Translations under genes and position numbers: made by a program | Notes under the pieces: model-generated | Told to the model about the DNA's origin: nothing | The model's database searches: none | What the model saw: only the letters and a program-made list of their open reading frames with translations | Part shown: piece after piece, positions 1-9,279 of the stretch | Numbering within the stretch: the stretch's first letter is position 1 | How the letters are laid out: each line of letters opens with the position of its first letter | NCBI RefSeq assembly: GCF_900113575.1 | Contig: NZ_FOPV01000004.1 | Coordinates: forward strand, 62,001 to 126,000 | Source: Nitrosospira sp. Nsp14 | GTDB lineage: Bacteria; Pseudomonadota; Gammaproteobacteria; Burkholderiales; Nitrosomonadaceae | Direction of reading: 5' to 3' | DNA length: 64,000 bases

Positions 1-2034
1 CCAGAACTTGGTAATTTTGCTTTGATCCTCGCCTTGCTGCTGGCGCTTATACAAGGTACCCTGCCCATCATCGGCGCAGCCCGTGGCATCCCCTCATGGA
101 TTGCCCTCGCCCGCCCGGTCGTGCAGGGACAGTTTGTGTTTATCGTCATCGCATTCTTCTGTCTTGCCTACTCGTTTGTTACCAGCGATTTCTCGGTAAT
201 CAATGTAGCGCAAAACTCGAATTCCAAATTGCCCCTGGAGTATCGCTTTGCCGCCACGTGGGGGTCGCATGAAGGTTCCCTACTGCTGTGGACTTTCATG
301 CTGGCGTCCTGGTCGGTCGCGGTAAGCGTTTTCAGCCGCCATCTTCCCAATGATATGGTGGCCCGAGTCCTGGGCGTCATGGGGCTGGTGAGCGTCGGCT
401 TTCTGCTATTCATGCTGTTCACTTCCAACCCCTTCGACCGCATGCTGCCCGGAGCGGCGGAGGGCAGCGACCTCAACCCCTTGCTGCAGGATCCGGGAAT
501 GGTTTTTCACCCGCCCATGCTGTATATGGGTTATGTGGGCTTTTCGGTCGCATTTGCTTTTGCCATTGCTGCGCTACTCAGCGGCCAGTTGGACGCAACC
601 TGGGCACGGTGGTCGCGCCCGTGGACTACGATCGCCTGGATGTTCCTCACGATCGGCATCATGATGGGAAGCTGGTGGGCTTATTATGAGCTCGGGTGGG
701 GCGGCTGGTGGTTTTGGGATCCGGTTGAAAACGCGTCTTTTATGCCCTGGCTGGTAGGCACCGCCCTGATACACTCGCTTGCAGTAACGGAAAAACGCGG
801 TGGTTTCAAGAGCTGGACCGTGCTGCTGGCGATCTGCGCATTTTCCCTGAGCCTGCTTGGGACCTTCCTGGTGCGCTCCGGTGTGCTGACCTCGGTACAC
901 GCATTTGCAACCGATCCCAAGCGCGGCATTTTCATCCTGGCTTTCCTGGTCATCATTACCGGCGGCTCCCTCCTGCTGTTTGCCTTGCGCGCGCCGAAAA
1001 TCGGGTTAGGCGGCAAATTTGAGGTGGTATCGAGAGAGTCGATGCTGCTTGCCAACAATCTTTTATTGATGGTCGCTGCCGGAAGCATTCTGTTGGGCAC
1101 GCTTTATCCGTTAATCATGGATTCGCTTGAACTGGGCAAGCTATCGGTAGGCGCGCCCTACTTCCAGGCCGTATTCGTACCCTTGATGACACCGGCAATC
1201 TTCCTGATAGGACTTGGCCCGCTCGCGCGCTGGAAACAGGCAAGTCTGCCTGAACTCGCGGTGCGCTTGCGCTGGGCCTTCGGCGTCAGCGTCATCACCG
1301 CCCTGGTAGTCCCGTTCTTCATGGGTGAATGGAAACCATTCGTCAGCTTCGGTTTACTGATGGCGTTCTGGGTCATTGCCAGCGTCGTCGCCAGTCTGAT
1401 CCATCGCCTTCGCAGCAGCGGCAAGCAAGGGCTGTTCGCAAAACTTGCGGCGCAATCGCGCAGCTATTACGGCATGCATGCCGCCCACCTGGGGATCGCG
1501 GTGTTCATTATCGGTGTCGCACTGGTCGGCGGTTATGAGACCGAAAAAGACGTACGCATGGACATTGGCGATACGGTCGAAGTGGGCGGCTACACATTCC
1601 GTTTCAACGGCGTGAAGAAGGGACCCGGACCGAACTACGTGGCGGATATCGGTAACGTGGACGTGTTGCGTAACGGTGAAAAAATGCGGGTGCTCGAACC
1701 CGAGAAACGCGTTTATAACGCCTCTGGAATGGCAATGACCGAAGCGGCAATCGATACCGGTATTTTTCGCGATCTCTACGTCGCCCTGGGCGAGCCGCTG
1801 GAGAATGGGGCATGGATCGTGCGTGTTTACCATAAGCCTTTCGTTGACTGGATATGGTTCGGGTGTATGTTAATGGCATTGGGCGGGGGTCTTGCCATTA
1901 CTGATCGTCGTTATCGTCTCTCGGCAGGCAAAGAACGCGAGTTGGCCGATGACGAGAACGTTTCAGCCAAACCCGGCAAGGTCGGCAAGAAAGCCCCAGC
2001 GGCGCCCCTCATCGCAAGGAGCAAAAAGGCATGA
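1..2034 (+). CDS. ccmF: Cytochrome c-type biogenesis protein CcmF (5'-truncated by window edge)
   Basis: Heme lyase subunit of system I cytochrome c maturation; with CcmH and CcmI it attaches heme to apocytochrome c on the periplasmic side of the inner membrane. The frame is open to base 1 and reads PELGNFAL before a TTG at 22 that could be mistaken for a start. CcmF proteins normally begin MxPELG, so only about two codons are missing. The protein is highly hydrophobic with many membrane segments. The tryptophan-rich WWD signature (GWGGWWFWDPVEN) lies near residue 235. The basic C-terminal tail ends at a TGA that shares ATGA with the ccmG start, so the two genes are translationally coupled. 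It is the first visible gene of a ccmFGHI block. Confidence 0.95.
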   Translation, partial: PELGNFALILALLLALIQGTLPIIGAARGIPSWIALARPVVQGQFVFIVIAFFCLAYSFVTSDFSVINVAQNSNSKLPLEYRFAATWGSHEGSLLLWTFMLASWSVAVSVFSRHLPNDMVARVLGVMGLVSVGFLLFMLFTSNPFDRMLPGAAEGSDLNPLLQDPGMVFHPPMLYMGYVGFSVAFAFAIAALLSGQLDATWARWSRPWTTIAWMFLTIGIMMGSWWAYYELGWGGWWFWDPVENASFMPWLVGTALIHSLAVTEKRGGFKSWTVLLAICAFSLSLLGTFLVRSGVLTSVHAFATDPKRGIFILAFLVIITGGSLLLFALRAPKIGLGGKFEVVSRESMLLANNLLLMVAAGSILLGTLYPLIMDSLELGKLSVGAPYFQAVFVPLMTPAIFLIGLGPLARWKQASLPELAVRLRWAFGVSVITALVVPFFMGEWKPFVSFGLLMAFWVIASVVASLIHRLRSSGKQGLFAKLAAQSRSYYGMHAAHLGIAVFIIGVALVGGYETEKDVRMDIGDTVEVGGYTFRFNGVKKGPGPNYVADIGNVDVLRNGEKMRVLEPEKRVYNASGMAMTEAAIDTGIFRDLYVALGEPLENGAWIVRVYHKPFVDWIWFGCMLMALGGGLAITDRRYRLSAGKERELADDENVSAKPGKVGKKAPAAPLIARSKKA

Positions 2035-2561
2035 CGCGTTTCTTGCTGCCGCTGGGAATTTTTGTAGTGCTGGTAGGGTTTTTACTCGTGGGATTGAATC
2101 TCAATCCCCGGCAGGTGCCCTCGCCTCTGATCGGGAAACCTGCCCCTGAATTCCAGTTGCAGCAATTGCACCAGGCGGAGCAAACGCTGACATCCAAGGA
2201 TAATCTCGGCAAAGTATGGCTGTTGAACGTGTGGGCCTCCTGGTGCGTCTCGTGCCGGGAGGAGCACCCCCTCCTGGTTGAGCTGGCAAAGTCCGGCATC
2301 GTTCCTGTTTATGGTCTCAACTATAAGGATCAGCGCGATGATGCACTGAGATGGCTAAAACAGTTTGGAGATCCTTACACTGTCAGCATCGTTGATCCGG
2401 AAGGCAGGACGGGGATAGATTATGGCGTGTACGGCGTTCCTGAAACTTACGTTATCGATAAGAAAGGTGTTATCCGGTACAAGCAAATAGGACCTGTGAC
2501 AGTGGAAGCGCTGCAAACAAAAATCCTGCCGCTGGTTAAGGAATTGGAATTACAGGGATGA
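2031..2561 (+). CDS. ccmG: Thiol:disulfide interchange protein CcmG/DsbE
   Basis: Membrane-anchored periplasmic thioredoxin-like protein that reduces apocytochrome c or CcmH cysteines before heme ligation. It has an N-terminal signal anchor at about residues 4-21, then a thioredoxin fold with active site WCVSC (Cys72, Cys75) and a cis-proline region GVPETY near residue 137, as is typical of CcmG. The 176-residue length is normal for the family. The start overlaps the ccmF stop by four bases (ATGA) and the end overlaps a possible early ccmH start in the same way, consistent with one ccm operon. Confidence 0.95.
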   Translation: MTRFLLPLGIFVVLVGFLLVGLNLNPRQVPSPLIGKPAPEFQLQQLHQAEQTLTSKDNLGKVWLLNVWASWCVSCREEHPLLVELAKSGIVPVYGLNYKDQRDDALRWLKQFGDPYTVSIVDPEGRTGIDYGVYGVPETYVIDKKGVIRYKQIGPVTVEALQTKILPLVKELELQG

Positions 2562-2617
2562 GTCTGAGGCTTTTATTTCCATCACTCAAAGATGACGGCA
2601 CTCATAAGGGTGACAGC

Positions 2618-3109
2618 ATGACGAAGGCGTTCTTCGGCGCAACGGGATTTGCATTTCTGCTCGCATTCCTCCTTGCGCTGACTCCGGTCTGGGCCAAGGA
2701 GGCCGCACCCGTAGCTGAGGACCCGGAGATCGAGAAACGCATGACTACTTTGTCCGAGGATTTGCGTTGCCTCGTGTGCCAGAACGAAACGATCGCGGCT
2801 TCGCGCGCGGATTTTGCCAACGATCTTCGGCGGGAAATTCGGGAACAAATGCAGGCCAAGAAATCGGACAAGGAGATTGTTGATTTTCTCGTCGCGCGGT
2901 ATGGAGATTTCGTGCTTTATCGTCCGCCGGTTAAATCCACAACCTTACTCCTATGGTTTGGACCTTTCATTTTTCTTCTGGGCGGCGCCATCGCACTGCT
3001 CGTTTATCTCAAGCAGCGCCGCAAGCAGATCCAGGAACCACAGCTATCCGACCAGGAACTCAAACACACTGAAGACCTGCTGAAGGAACGCAAGGGTAAC
3101 AACGCATGA
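2618..3109 (+). CDS. ccmH: Cytochrome c-type biogenesis protein CcmH
   Basis: Periplasmic, membrane-anchored thiol oxidoreductase that presents apocytochrome c to the CcmF heme lyase. The LRCLVCQN motif carries the redox pair Cys51/Cys54 (numbering from this start), preceded by a signal peptide and followed by one C-terminal membrane helix at about residues 108-131. I chose ATG 2618 because it directly precedes the signal peptide and has AAGGG seven to eight bases upstream. An in-frame ATG at 2558 overlaps the ccmG stop (ATGA) and would add 20 unusual residues. The stop overlaps the ccmI start. This is the short form of CcmH, with the TPR part supplied separately by CcmI. Confidence 0.92.
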   Translation: MTKAFFGATGFAFLLAFLLALTPVWAKEAAPVAEDPEIEKRMTTLSEDLRCLVCQNETIAASRADFANDLRREIREQMQAKKSDKEIVDFLVARYGDFVLYRPPVKSTTLLLWFGPFIFLLGGAIALLVYLKQRRKQIQEPQLSDQELKHTEDLLKERKGNNA

Positions 3110-4434
3110 CATCATTCTGGGTAGTTGCCGGCGTATTTATCGTCGGCGCTTTAATGTTCGTCCTCCCTACATTGTGGAGCAAAAGGAATCGCGACGGCGG
3201 CGTGGCTCGCGACGCGACCAATATAGATGTCTATCGCGATCAGCTGGCTGAACTAGATAGCGATTTGCGCAGTGACATCCTCACACTGGAGCAATACGAG
3301 CAAAGCAAACGGGAGTTGCAGCAACGGATGCTGGAGGATATTCCTCAGGGAGAAACCATGGCAGCCACGCTTATGAGCGGTAATCGAAATGTTGCCACCA
3401 TAACGCTGACGACCCTGGCCGTGCCATTACTGGCCGTTTCACTCTATCTTTGGCTTGGCAATACCAAAGCATTGTTGCCGCAACCCCAGGCGACGGAACA
3501 TCCCGCCATGTCGTCAGCAGGATCAGCAGAAGGCGGTCATCCTGATTTTTCGTCCGTACTTGAAAACCTTATCGCCCGGCTCAGGGATCAGCCTGATGAT
3601 ATCGAAGGCTGGCTCATGCTGGGACGCACCTATGCCATGATGCAGCGTTTCAACGAGGCAAAAGAGGCGTATGAAAAAGTGCTGGCCTTGTCGCCGGACA
3701 ACCCTGAAGTACTCACCGACTATGCCGATATTGTAGCGATGACGCACGACGGCAGCCTTGTGGGAGAGCCCTATGAGCTGATCAAGAAAGCCCTGCGCCT
3801 GGATGCAAGAAATCCGAAGGCGCTTGCGCTTGCGGGTACGGCTGAATTTGAGCAGAAAAAATACAAGGAGGCTGCCGCGTCCTGGGAAAAACTGCTCGCG
3901 CTTATTCCGCCCTCCGAAGCCGAATTGACGCAATCGGTCAAGGCCAGTATCGATGAGGCGAAATCGCTTGCCTCAGGCGGCAAAGGCGGCATGATTGCAA
4001 GAGCAATGGAACAGCCCGGTAGTCAGACTCCTCCTCCCGCAGAGAACAAGCCGGCGGGAGCCGCCGGTGCGGGGGCGGCGACGGCCACATCAGGCACACT
4101 TTCCGGCAAGGTCGCGTTGAGCCCCGCCATGGCCACAAAAACCTCTGCCAACGACAGCGTTTATATTTTTGCGCGCGCCAAGGCTGGTCCGCGGGCGCCA
4201 TTGGCAACGCTGCGTCTGCAAGTCAAGGATTTGCCTGCAAGCTTTACGCTGAATGACTCAATGGCGAGGTCCGGCGTGCAGCTGTCGACTTTTCCCGATG
4301 AAGTGGTGGTAGGCGCCAGAATCTCGAAATCGGGCTCCCCGATGCCTCAAAGCGGTGACCTGCAGGGGCTCAGCCAACCAACCAGGGTCGGCGACAAGAA
4401 TATCGACGTCGTCATTGATCAACAACTGCCCTAG
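3106..4434 (+). CDS. ccmI: Cytochrome c biogenesis protein CcmI with TPR domain
   Basis: Apocytochrome c chaperone of the system I heme ligation complex. It has two membrane helices (about residues 4-22 and 96-117) with a cytoplasmic leucine-zipper-like loop between them (YRDQLAELDSDL...LEQYEQSKREL). A periplasmic TPR region follows at about 160-285 (GWLMLGRTYAMMQRFNEAKEAYEKVL...). An Ala/Pro/Gly-rich linker leads to a C-terminal domain of about 110 residues as in other CcmI/CycH proteins. The start overlaps the ccmH stop by four bases (ATGA). It is the last gene of the ccm operon in this window. Confidence 0.9.
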   Translation: MTSFWVVAGVFIVGALMFVLPTLWSKRNRDGGVARDATNIDVYRDQLAELDSDLRSDILTLEQYEQSKRELQQRMLEDIPQGETMAATLMSGNRNVATITLTTLAVPLLAVSLYLWLGNTKALLPQPQATEHPAMSSAGSAEGGHPDFSSVLENLIARLRDQPDDIEGWLMLGRTYAMMQRFNEAKEAYEKVLALSPDNPEVLTDYADIVAMTHDGSLVGEPYELIKKALRLDARNPKALALAGTAEFEQKKYKEAAASWEKLLALIPPSEAELTQSVKASIDEAKSLASGGKGGMIARAMEQPGSQTPPPAENKPAGAAGAGAATATSGTLSGKVALSPAMATKTSANDSVYIFARAKAGPRAPLATLRLQVKDLPASFTLNDSMARSGVQLSTFPDEVVVGARISKSGSPMPQSGDLQGLSQPTRVGDKNIDVVIDQQLP

Positions 4435-4443
4435 ATACCGCAA

Positions 4444-4481
4444 GAATCTCTGAACAAGCTCTCATGGAGGACTTGTTCAGA
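4444..4481. repeat. Inverted repeat TCTGAACAAG / CTTGTTCAGA downstream of ccmI
   Basis: A perfect 10-bp inverted repeat, 4449-4458 and 4472-4481, with a 13-base loop lies 15 bp after ccmI. No T-run follows it, so it is a weak intrinsic terminator candidate. The left arm with its flank, GAAT-N-TCTGAACAAG, recurs at 51805-51819, which suggests a dispersed element or element ends. The rest of the 286-bp gap to ctaA shows no recognisable feature. Confidence 0.45.
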
Positions 4482-4720
4482 CGTCCCCCTGATCGGGCAC
4501 CTCCTCTCCTGAAGAATCTCGACGCATGGTTGGACCGCCCTGGTTAGCGTAGCCCAACCCGTATCTCAACCCTATCAGGATCGCAGTTTCCCGGCTTGTA
4601 GCAAACCCGTCCTCAAGTCATTCGTGCGTAGCCCCTGGCTGAACGGATCCTGCGCGGGGCAACAATGGTGTGCGACGCTGCGATCCGGCACCCAAGCAGC
4701 CTCAGGATTTAACCTGCGGA

Positions 4721-5746
4721 TTATTGAGCGCGCAACTGGTGATTAACCCAGAGCGCTGCGGTGAACAGCAGCAGCGCACCAGCCTGGTGCGCCGCCGCCA
4801 GCGGTAGCGGCACCACCAGCAACAGGGTGGAAATGCCCAGACTTATCTGCACTGCCAGCATGACCAGTAACAGGGTGCATGCAAGGCGTGCCGATCCGGA
4901 AAGCGGTACGCTTCTGGATTTGAGCCAGAAAATCGGAATCAGAATAGCGAGTATCCAAGCGATCATACGGTGGTCAAATTGAACCGTCGCCATGTTATCG
5001 AAGAAATTCCGATACCACGGCTCCAGCATGAAGATTTCCGGCGGAACAAAATGACCGTTCATTAGCGGAAAAGTATTGTAGGCCAGCCCGGCCCGAATGC
5101 CGGCAACGAATCCTCCTGACAGGACCATGACGAATATGAGCACGGTCAGCGCGATGGAAAACTGGCGCAAACCTCTCAACCTGCTGTTTGAAAGCGCCGC
5201 GCCGGTTGCACCGGCGGGCTGCAACAACCCCAGCGCGACCCAGAACATGGCGGCATAGATCACGAAAGCGAGTCCCAAATGGGCGGTAAGCCGATACTGA
5301 CTCACGTGGGGATTGTCCACCAGACCGCTCTTGACCATATACCATCCCATCGCACCCTGCAGACCGCCCAGCAAAAAGATTCCGGCAAGCTTAAGACCAA
5401 GAGGCCCATCGATTGCCTTTCTGATAATAAAGTAAAGGAAAGGGACAAAAAATGCTAATCCGATAACACGCCCCAACAGGCGATGGAAATACTCCCACCA
5501 GAAGATACCTTTGAATTCGTCCAGACTCATGCCAACATTTACTTTTTGATACTGTGGCGTCTGGTGATACTTTTCAAAAAGCTCTTCCCAATCGTTCTGG
5601 CCAAGCGGAGGAATGGTGCCGACCAGTGGTTGCCATTCGACGATAGAGAGCCCGGAATCGGTCAACCGGGTAACGCCGCCGACAACCACCATGGCAAACA
5701 CCAGGGCACAGCAGCCTAATAACCAGGCGGCAATGGATTTATGCAT
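4721..5746 (-). CDS. ctaA: Heme A synthase (COX15/CtaA family)
   Basis: Inner-membrane enzyme that oxidises the C8 methyl of heme O to a formyl group, giving heme A for aa3-type cytochrome oxidases. It has eight predicted membrane segments and four conserved histidines in [28 protein letters not shown] and [10 protein letters not shown], the expected heme ligand positions. The N-terminus [20 protein letters not shown] is the classic COX15 signature. The extended first periplasmic loop, and the lack of the CxxxxxxC pair of Bacillus CtaA, place it in the proteobacterial COX15 class. It is encoded alone on the minus strand, convergent with the ccm operon. The length of 341 residues is normal. 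Confidence 0.93.
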   Translation of the reverse strand: MHKSIAAWLLGCCALVFAMVVVGGVTRLTDSGLSIVEWQPLVGTIPPLGQNDWEELFEKYHQTPQYQKVNVGMSLDEFKGIFWWEYFHRLLGRVIGLAFFVPFLYFIIRKAIDGPLGLKLAGIFLLGGLQGAMGWYMVKSGLVDNPHVSQYRLTAHLGLAFVIYAAMFWVALGLLQPAGATGAALSNSRLRGLRQFSIALTVLIFVMVLSGGFVAGIRAGLAYNTFPLMNGHFVPPEIFMLEPWYRNFFDNMATVQFDHRMIAWILAILIPIFWLKSRSVPLSGSARLACTLLLVMLAVQISLGISTLLLVVPLPLAAAHQAGALLLFTAALWVNHQLRAQ

Positions 5747-5813
5747 GATGGGGTTGGGTTAACGAATTACCTGAACCAAAAAACAGCATGATTTCTCGCA
5801 GGTCGCCGACCTG

Positions 5814-6257
5814 TTATTTTCCTCTCATTAAACGTTGCTTATCGCGCGCCCATTCTTTCTGTTTCTCCGACTCGCGCTTGTCGTGCTGCTTCTTACCTTT
5901 GGCCAAGCCGATTTCAAGCTTGATTTTGCCGGCCTTATAATGCATATCCAGGGGAACCAGCGTGTATCCCGCGCGTTCCACCTTACCGATCAGACACTTT
6001 ATTTCCTCCGCATGCAACAGCAATTTGCGCGTGCGAACCGGGTCCGGCACGATATGCGAAGAAGCGGTCAATAAAGGGCTGATATGGCAGCCGATCAGAA
6101 ACAACTCACTTTTACGAATGATGACGTAAGCTTCCTTTAACTGCACTCTACCGGCGCGAATCGCCTTCACTTCCCAGCCTTCGAGCGTCACGCCCGCCTC
6201 GTATTTCTCCTCGATGAAGTAGTCGTGAAAGGCCTTCTTGTTCTGAACAATACTCAT
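5814..6257 (-). CDS. smpB: SsrA-binding protein SmpB
   Basis: tmRNA-binding protein of the trans-translation ribosome rescue pathway. The body shows the SmpB oligonucleotide-binding barrel ([31 protein letters not shown], paraphrased by its ends NKKAF and EVKAIRAG), followed by the GCHISP motif. The basic C-terminal tail ([21 protein letters not shown] region) mimics the codon-anticodon helix in the ribosome. The 147-residue length is typical. The ssrA gene itself is not in this window. It lies 67 bp from the ctaA start in the same direction; the 361-bp gap upstream separates it from divergent ratA. Confidence 0.95.
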   Translation of the reverse strand: MSIVQNKKAFHDYFIEEKYEAGVTLEGWEVKAIRAGRVQLKEAYVIIRKSELFLIGCHISPLLTASSHIVPDPVRTRKLLLHAEEIKCLIGKVERAGYTLVPLDMHYKAGKIKLEIGLAKGKKQHDKRESEKQKEWARDKQRLMRGK

Positions 6258-6618
6258 TTAAGGCACTCCCGAACAGGTCCTCGCATAACACTTTACTGCT
6301 AAAATAGGGATTGAAATACAAGGGGGGCCCCGCGGTGCCGTTCGTAACCAAGTCTATGATGCCAGGGCAGCGCGACTCAGCAAGCGTGACATTTTACCAT
6401 AACCGCATCGGAGCGACGTTTCGGGTCTGGGTCCGCAAGGCTGACGCAGCATCAGCCATTCCCATTATGGCATTTCGCGCATTCCGTCCCGCAAGTCGCC
6501 GCGCCCGCGCAACTTGTCCAGGGAGGTCTCAAGGGGAGAAAAAGGGTGAGTTCCATGCGGGTTTCGTGTATTTTAACAACTTTCATTACTGCCTCGTCCG
6601 GTCGGGGCAGTTAATCTT
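6258..6618 (+). promoter_or_regulatory. Divergent smpB/ratA control region with hairpin before ratA
   Basis: A 361-bp gap between divergent smpB and ratA. Just before the ratA ATG a hairpin can form: arms 6588-6595 and 6604-6611 (eight pairs, one G-T) with an 8-base loop. It takes in GGGGCAG, the only purine-rich stretch upstream of ATG 6619, so the ribosome binding site would be buried. A TAAAAT element near 6300 could be a -10 box. No gene was recognised in the gap. Confidence 0.4.
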
Positions 6619-7056
6619 ATGGCTGACATCGAAAAATCGGTTCTGATCGGATATTCCGCGAGCCGGATGTTTGCGCTGGTGGACAAAGTCGAAGACTATC
6701 CCAAGTTTTTGCCATGGTGCGGCGGCTCATCAGTCGTTGCGCAGAACGAGATTGTGACGCATGCCACAATCGTGATCGACTATCACCATATCAAGCACAG
6801 CTTTACCACCGAAAACGTTCGAAAAAAGCCGGAACTGATCGAAATGACGCTGCTCAATGGACCCTTTCAAAATCTGGATGGCCACTGGCGCTTCATACCG
6901 TTAGCCGAAAACGCATGCAAAATAGAGTTTCGGCTGCATTACACCTTTGCGCACATTTTTCTGGAAAAGCTGGTAGGGCCAGTATTTTTCATGATCGCCA
7001 ACAGCTTCGTGGAAGCCTTCATTCAACGCGCCGAAGAAGTTTATGGAAACTCATGA
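6619..7056 (+). CDS. ratA: RatA/Coq10-type START-domain protein
   Basis: Small SRPBCC (START-like) protein of the RatA/YfjG/Coq10 family. E. coli RatA has been reported to block 70S subunit association, while Coq10 homologues bind ubiquinone, so the physiological role is open. The opening VLIGYSASRMFALVDKVEDYPKFLPWC is the family signature (start and end given: VLIGYSA, FLPWC), and the C-terminus FIQRAEEVYG matches too. The length of 145 residues is typical. The downstream gene rnfH overlaps by 14 bases, the usual ratA-rnfH pairing in proteobacteria. Confidence 0.88.
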   Translation: MADIEKSVLIGYSASRMFALVDKVEDYPKFLPWCGGSSVVAQNEIVTHATIVIDYHHIKHSFTTENVRKKPELIEMTLLNGPFQNLDGHWRFIPLAENACKIEFRLHYTFAHIFLEKLVGPVFFMIANSFVEAFIQRAEEVYGNS

Positions 7057-7351
7057 GCAAGGAATCGACATCGAGGTGGTCTATGCGTTACCGCAGCGCC
7101 AGGTGCTCAAGCGCTTACGGGTTGGCCCTCAAACCACGGCGGAGCAAGCCGTAGAGCTTTCCGGAATAAGGAGCCTGTTTCCCGAGATCGACCATTCAGT
7201 CAACAAACTGGGGATATTTGGCAAGGTCGTCAATCGGGATACAGTCTTGCGGGATCTCGACCGCGTCGAAATATATCGGCCCTTGATTAACGATCCTAAG
7301 GAGAGTCGGCGGCGACGGGCGGAAAAATTCCGGAATACGCAAAAGCGCTGA
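7043..7351 (+). CDS. rnfH: RnfH family ubiquitin-like protein
   Basis: Beta-grasp protein of the RnfH/UPF0125 family, function not settled; in other proteobacteria it is the partner gene of ratA, as here. Recognisable family stretches are IDIEVVYALPQRQ near the N-terminus, the core GIFGKVVNRDTVLRDLDRVEIYRPL (ends GIFGKVV and EIYRPL), and a highly basic tail DPKESRRRRAEKF. It has 102 residues. The start lies inside the 3' end of ratA, so translation is probably coupled. Confidence 0.88.
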   Translation: METHEQGIDIEVVYALPQRQVLKRLRVGPQTTAEQAVELSGIRSLFPEIDHSVNKLGIFGKVVNRDTVLRDLDRVEIYRPLINDPKESRRRRAEKFRNTQKR

Positions 7352-7369
7352 TCTCGCGAGTCGCGAGAT
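7351..7369 (+). terminator. Possible hairpin terminator after rnfH
   Basis: Perfect palindrome ATCTCGCGAGTCGCGAGAT starting at the last base of the rnfH stop; realistic stem of 7 bp with a 5-base loop. No T-run follows, so it may only stabilise the mRNA end. The following 290 bp up to guaB contain no gene I can support. Confidence 0.35.
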
Positions 7370-7626
7370 GGGATAGGCAAAAGGCGAAGACGTGATGGTC
7401 TGACCCATAGCTGATCCCTTTCCCAGAGCATGAGCACCCGACGATGCGCGCAAAGTACGTCGCTAGCGACGCAAGATCCAGCGGTAACATCTGTGCGCTC
7501 CGTGGTCCCATGTACACAGGCTAAGACCTGGGCAAGACGAAGAGCGCCTTATGATCATCTGCTTTTGCCAGCAAAGCGCTCGGTGGTGGCCTTGTTCACA
7601 GACTCCCCGTAAGTCCCGCGTTTGGC

Positions 7627-7632
7627 TATAAT
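7627..7632 (+). promoter_or_regulatory. guaB promoter -10 box TATAAT
   Basis: A consensus TATAAT lies 24 bp before the guaB ATG at 7657; no good -35 box is present at 16-18 bp. A transcript from here would begin near 7639, which argues against the TTG at 7639 as start codon and for ATG 7657 with AAGGA in front of it. Confidence 0.55.
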
Positions 7633-7656
7633 GCGGCTTTGTTAAGGATCGATATC

Positions 7657-9117
7657 ATGCGAATGGTTGAGAAAGCTTTAACCTTTGACGACGTGTTGCT
7701 GCTTCCCGCCCACTCCGTGGTACTGCCGCGCAATGTTAGTTTGTCCACGCGACTCACCCGCAGCATCTCTCTCAACATTCCGCTGGTGTCGGCGGCCATG
7801 GATACGGTCACCGAAGCCCGCCTCGCCATTGCGCTTGCACAAGAAGGCGGCATCGGCATTATTCACAAAAACATGCCGGTGGAAGCCCAAGCCGCCCATG
7901 TAGCCAACGTTAAGCGTTTCGAAAGCGGTGTGGTTAAAGACCCCATCACTATTCCTCCCGACATGACGGTGCGGGATGTCCTCAGCCTCATCCGCAAGTA
8001 CAAAATATCCGGCCTGCCGGTGGTCGAAGGCGCAAAAGTCGTCGGCATCGTCACCAATCGGGACCTTCGTTTCGAAACCAATCTGGATCAGCCGATCAAG
8101 AATATCATGACGCTGAAAGACCGTTTGGTTACCGTCAATGAAGGTGCTACACGCGAGGAAGCGATGGGACTATTGCACAAACATCGCCTGGAGCGTGTAC
8201 TGGTGGTGAATAGCGACTTCGAGTTGCGAGGCCTGATTACGGTAAAGGATATTATCAAAACATCTGAACACCCCAGCGCGTGCAAGGACGATCTGGGGCG
8301 ATTGCGGGTGGGCGCAGCGATGGGCGTCGGTGAAGGTAGCCACGAACGGGCTGAGGCCTTAGCCGAAGCGGGGGTGGACGTAATTGTGGTGGATACCGCG
8401 CATGGCCACTCGCAGAGCGTGCTGGACAGTATCAACTGGGTGAAGAAACGGTTCCCCGGTATCCAGGTGATTGGAGGAAATATAGCCACCGCCGCAGCGG
8501 CCAAGGCTATGGCAGACCAGGGCGCGGACGCGGTAAAGGTCGGGATAGGCCCCGGCTCCATCTGCACGACACGAATTGTTGCAGGAGTTGGGGTCCCTCA
8601 AATTACGGCTATTAAAAATGTATCCGATGCGCTGGAGAATACGGGAGTACCTTTGATCGCCGACGGGGGCATCCGCTATTCCGGGGATATTGCCAAGGCG
8701 ATCGCTGCTGGGGCCAGTTCGGTGATGTTGGGTGGGTTGTTTGCTGGAACAGAGGAGTCGCCCGGTGAAATCGAGCTTTTCCAGGGCCGTTCCTATAAGA
8801 TCTATCGCGGCATGGGTTCCCTTTCAGCGATGCAGCAAGGTTCGAGCGACCGTTACTTCCAGCAGGCGGAGCAGGATGCAAAGAAGCTGGTACCGGAAGG
8901 TGTAGAGGGCCGCGTTCCGTTCAAGGGCAGTGCAATCGCGGTCATCCATCAGCTCATTGGCGGCGTGCGCTCAGGCATGGGTTATCTCGGCTGCGCAACG
9001 ATCGAAGAGATGCACGCCAAAGCGGAGTTTATCGAAATCACATCCGCGGGAATTCGCGAATCCCATGTGCATAACGTGCAGATAACCAAGGAAGCGCCCA
9101 ATTATCACGTGGAATAG
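7657..9117 (+). CDS. guaB: Inosine-5'-monophosphate dehydrogenase
   Basis: NAD-dependent oxidation of IMP to XMP, the committed step of guanine nucleotide synthesis in the cytosol. The start [20 protein letters not shown] (first 20 residues) is the standard IMPDH N-terminus. Two CBS domains occupy roughly residues 90-210, and the catalytic loop GPGSICTTR carries the active-site cysteine near residue 303. The flap sequence [10 protein letters not shown] and the C-terminal [12 protein letters not shown] are also typical. I chose ATG 7657 over TTG 7639 from the ribosome binding site and the promoter position, giving 486 residues, the usual length. guaA follows after 162 bp in the same direction. 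Confidence 0.97.
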   Translation: MRMVEKALTFDDVLLLPAHSVVLPRNVSLSTRLTRSISLNIPLVSAAMDTVTEARLAIALAQEGGIGIIHKNMPVEAQAAHVANVKRFESGVVKDPITIPPDMTVRDVLSLIRKYKISGLPVVEGAKVVGIVTNRDLRFETNLDQPIKNIMTLKDRLVTVNEGATREEAMGLLHKHRLERVLVVNSDFELRGLITVKDIIKTSEHPSACKDDLGRLRVGAAMGVGEGSHERAEALAEAGVDVIVVDTAHGHSQSVLDSINWVKKRFPGIQVIGGNIATAAAAKAMADQGADAVKVGIGPGSICTTRIVAGVGVPQITAIKNVSDALENTGVPLIADGGIRYSGDIAKAIAAGASSVMLGGLFAGTEESPGEIELFQGRSYKIYRGMGSLSAMQQGSSDRYFQQAEQDAKKLVPEGVEGRVPFKGSAIAVIHQLIGGVRSGMGYLGCATIEEMHAKAEFIEITSAGIRESHVHNVQITKEAPNYHVE

Positions 9118-9279
9118 ACGCATCGCTGGAGCTCATGGCGATGATAAGGCTCTCCTGGATCCGCCCCTGTCCGTCCTATCCAAGCTGCGGATTGTTCTCG
9201 TTGCTGGCAGAACAGCGGGGTCTCAACCCACGCTCGCGCTTGCCGCTGCCACGCAATAATAATTCCTGGTATCTGAAAC

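Noticed and set aside
22-24. TTG at 22 as the ccmF start
   Set aside because: The frame is open to base 1 and encodes PELGNFAL, the conserved CcmF N-terminus, so the gene simply begins before the window.
5814-6618. tmRNA gene next to smpB
   Set aside because: No tRNA-Ala-like ends or tag peptide frame could be found around smpB.
6311-6646. 111-codon open frame across the smpB/ratA gap
   Set aside because: Runs into ratA in another frame, has no ribosome binding site and looks like random coding.
7639-7656. TTG 7639 as guaB start
   Set aside because: It coincides with the expected transcription start of the TATAAT box at 7627; ATG 7657 has a ribosome binding site and gives the normal length.
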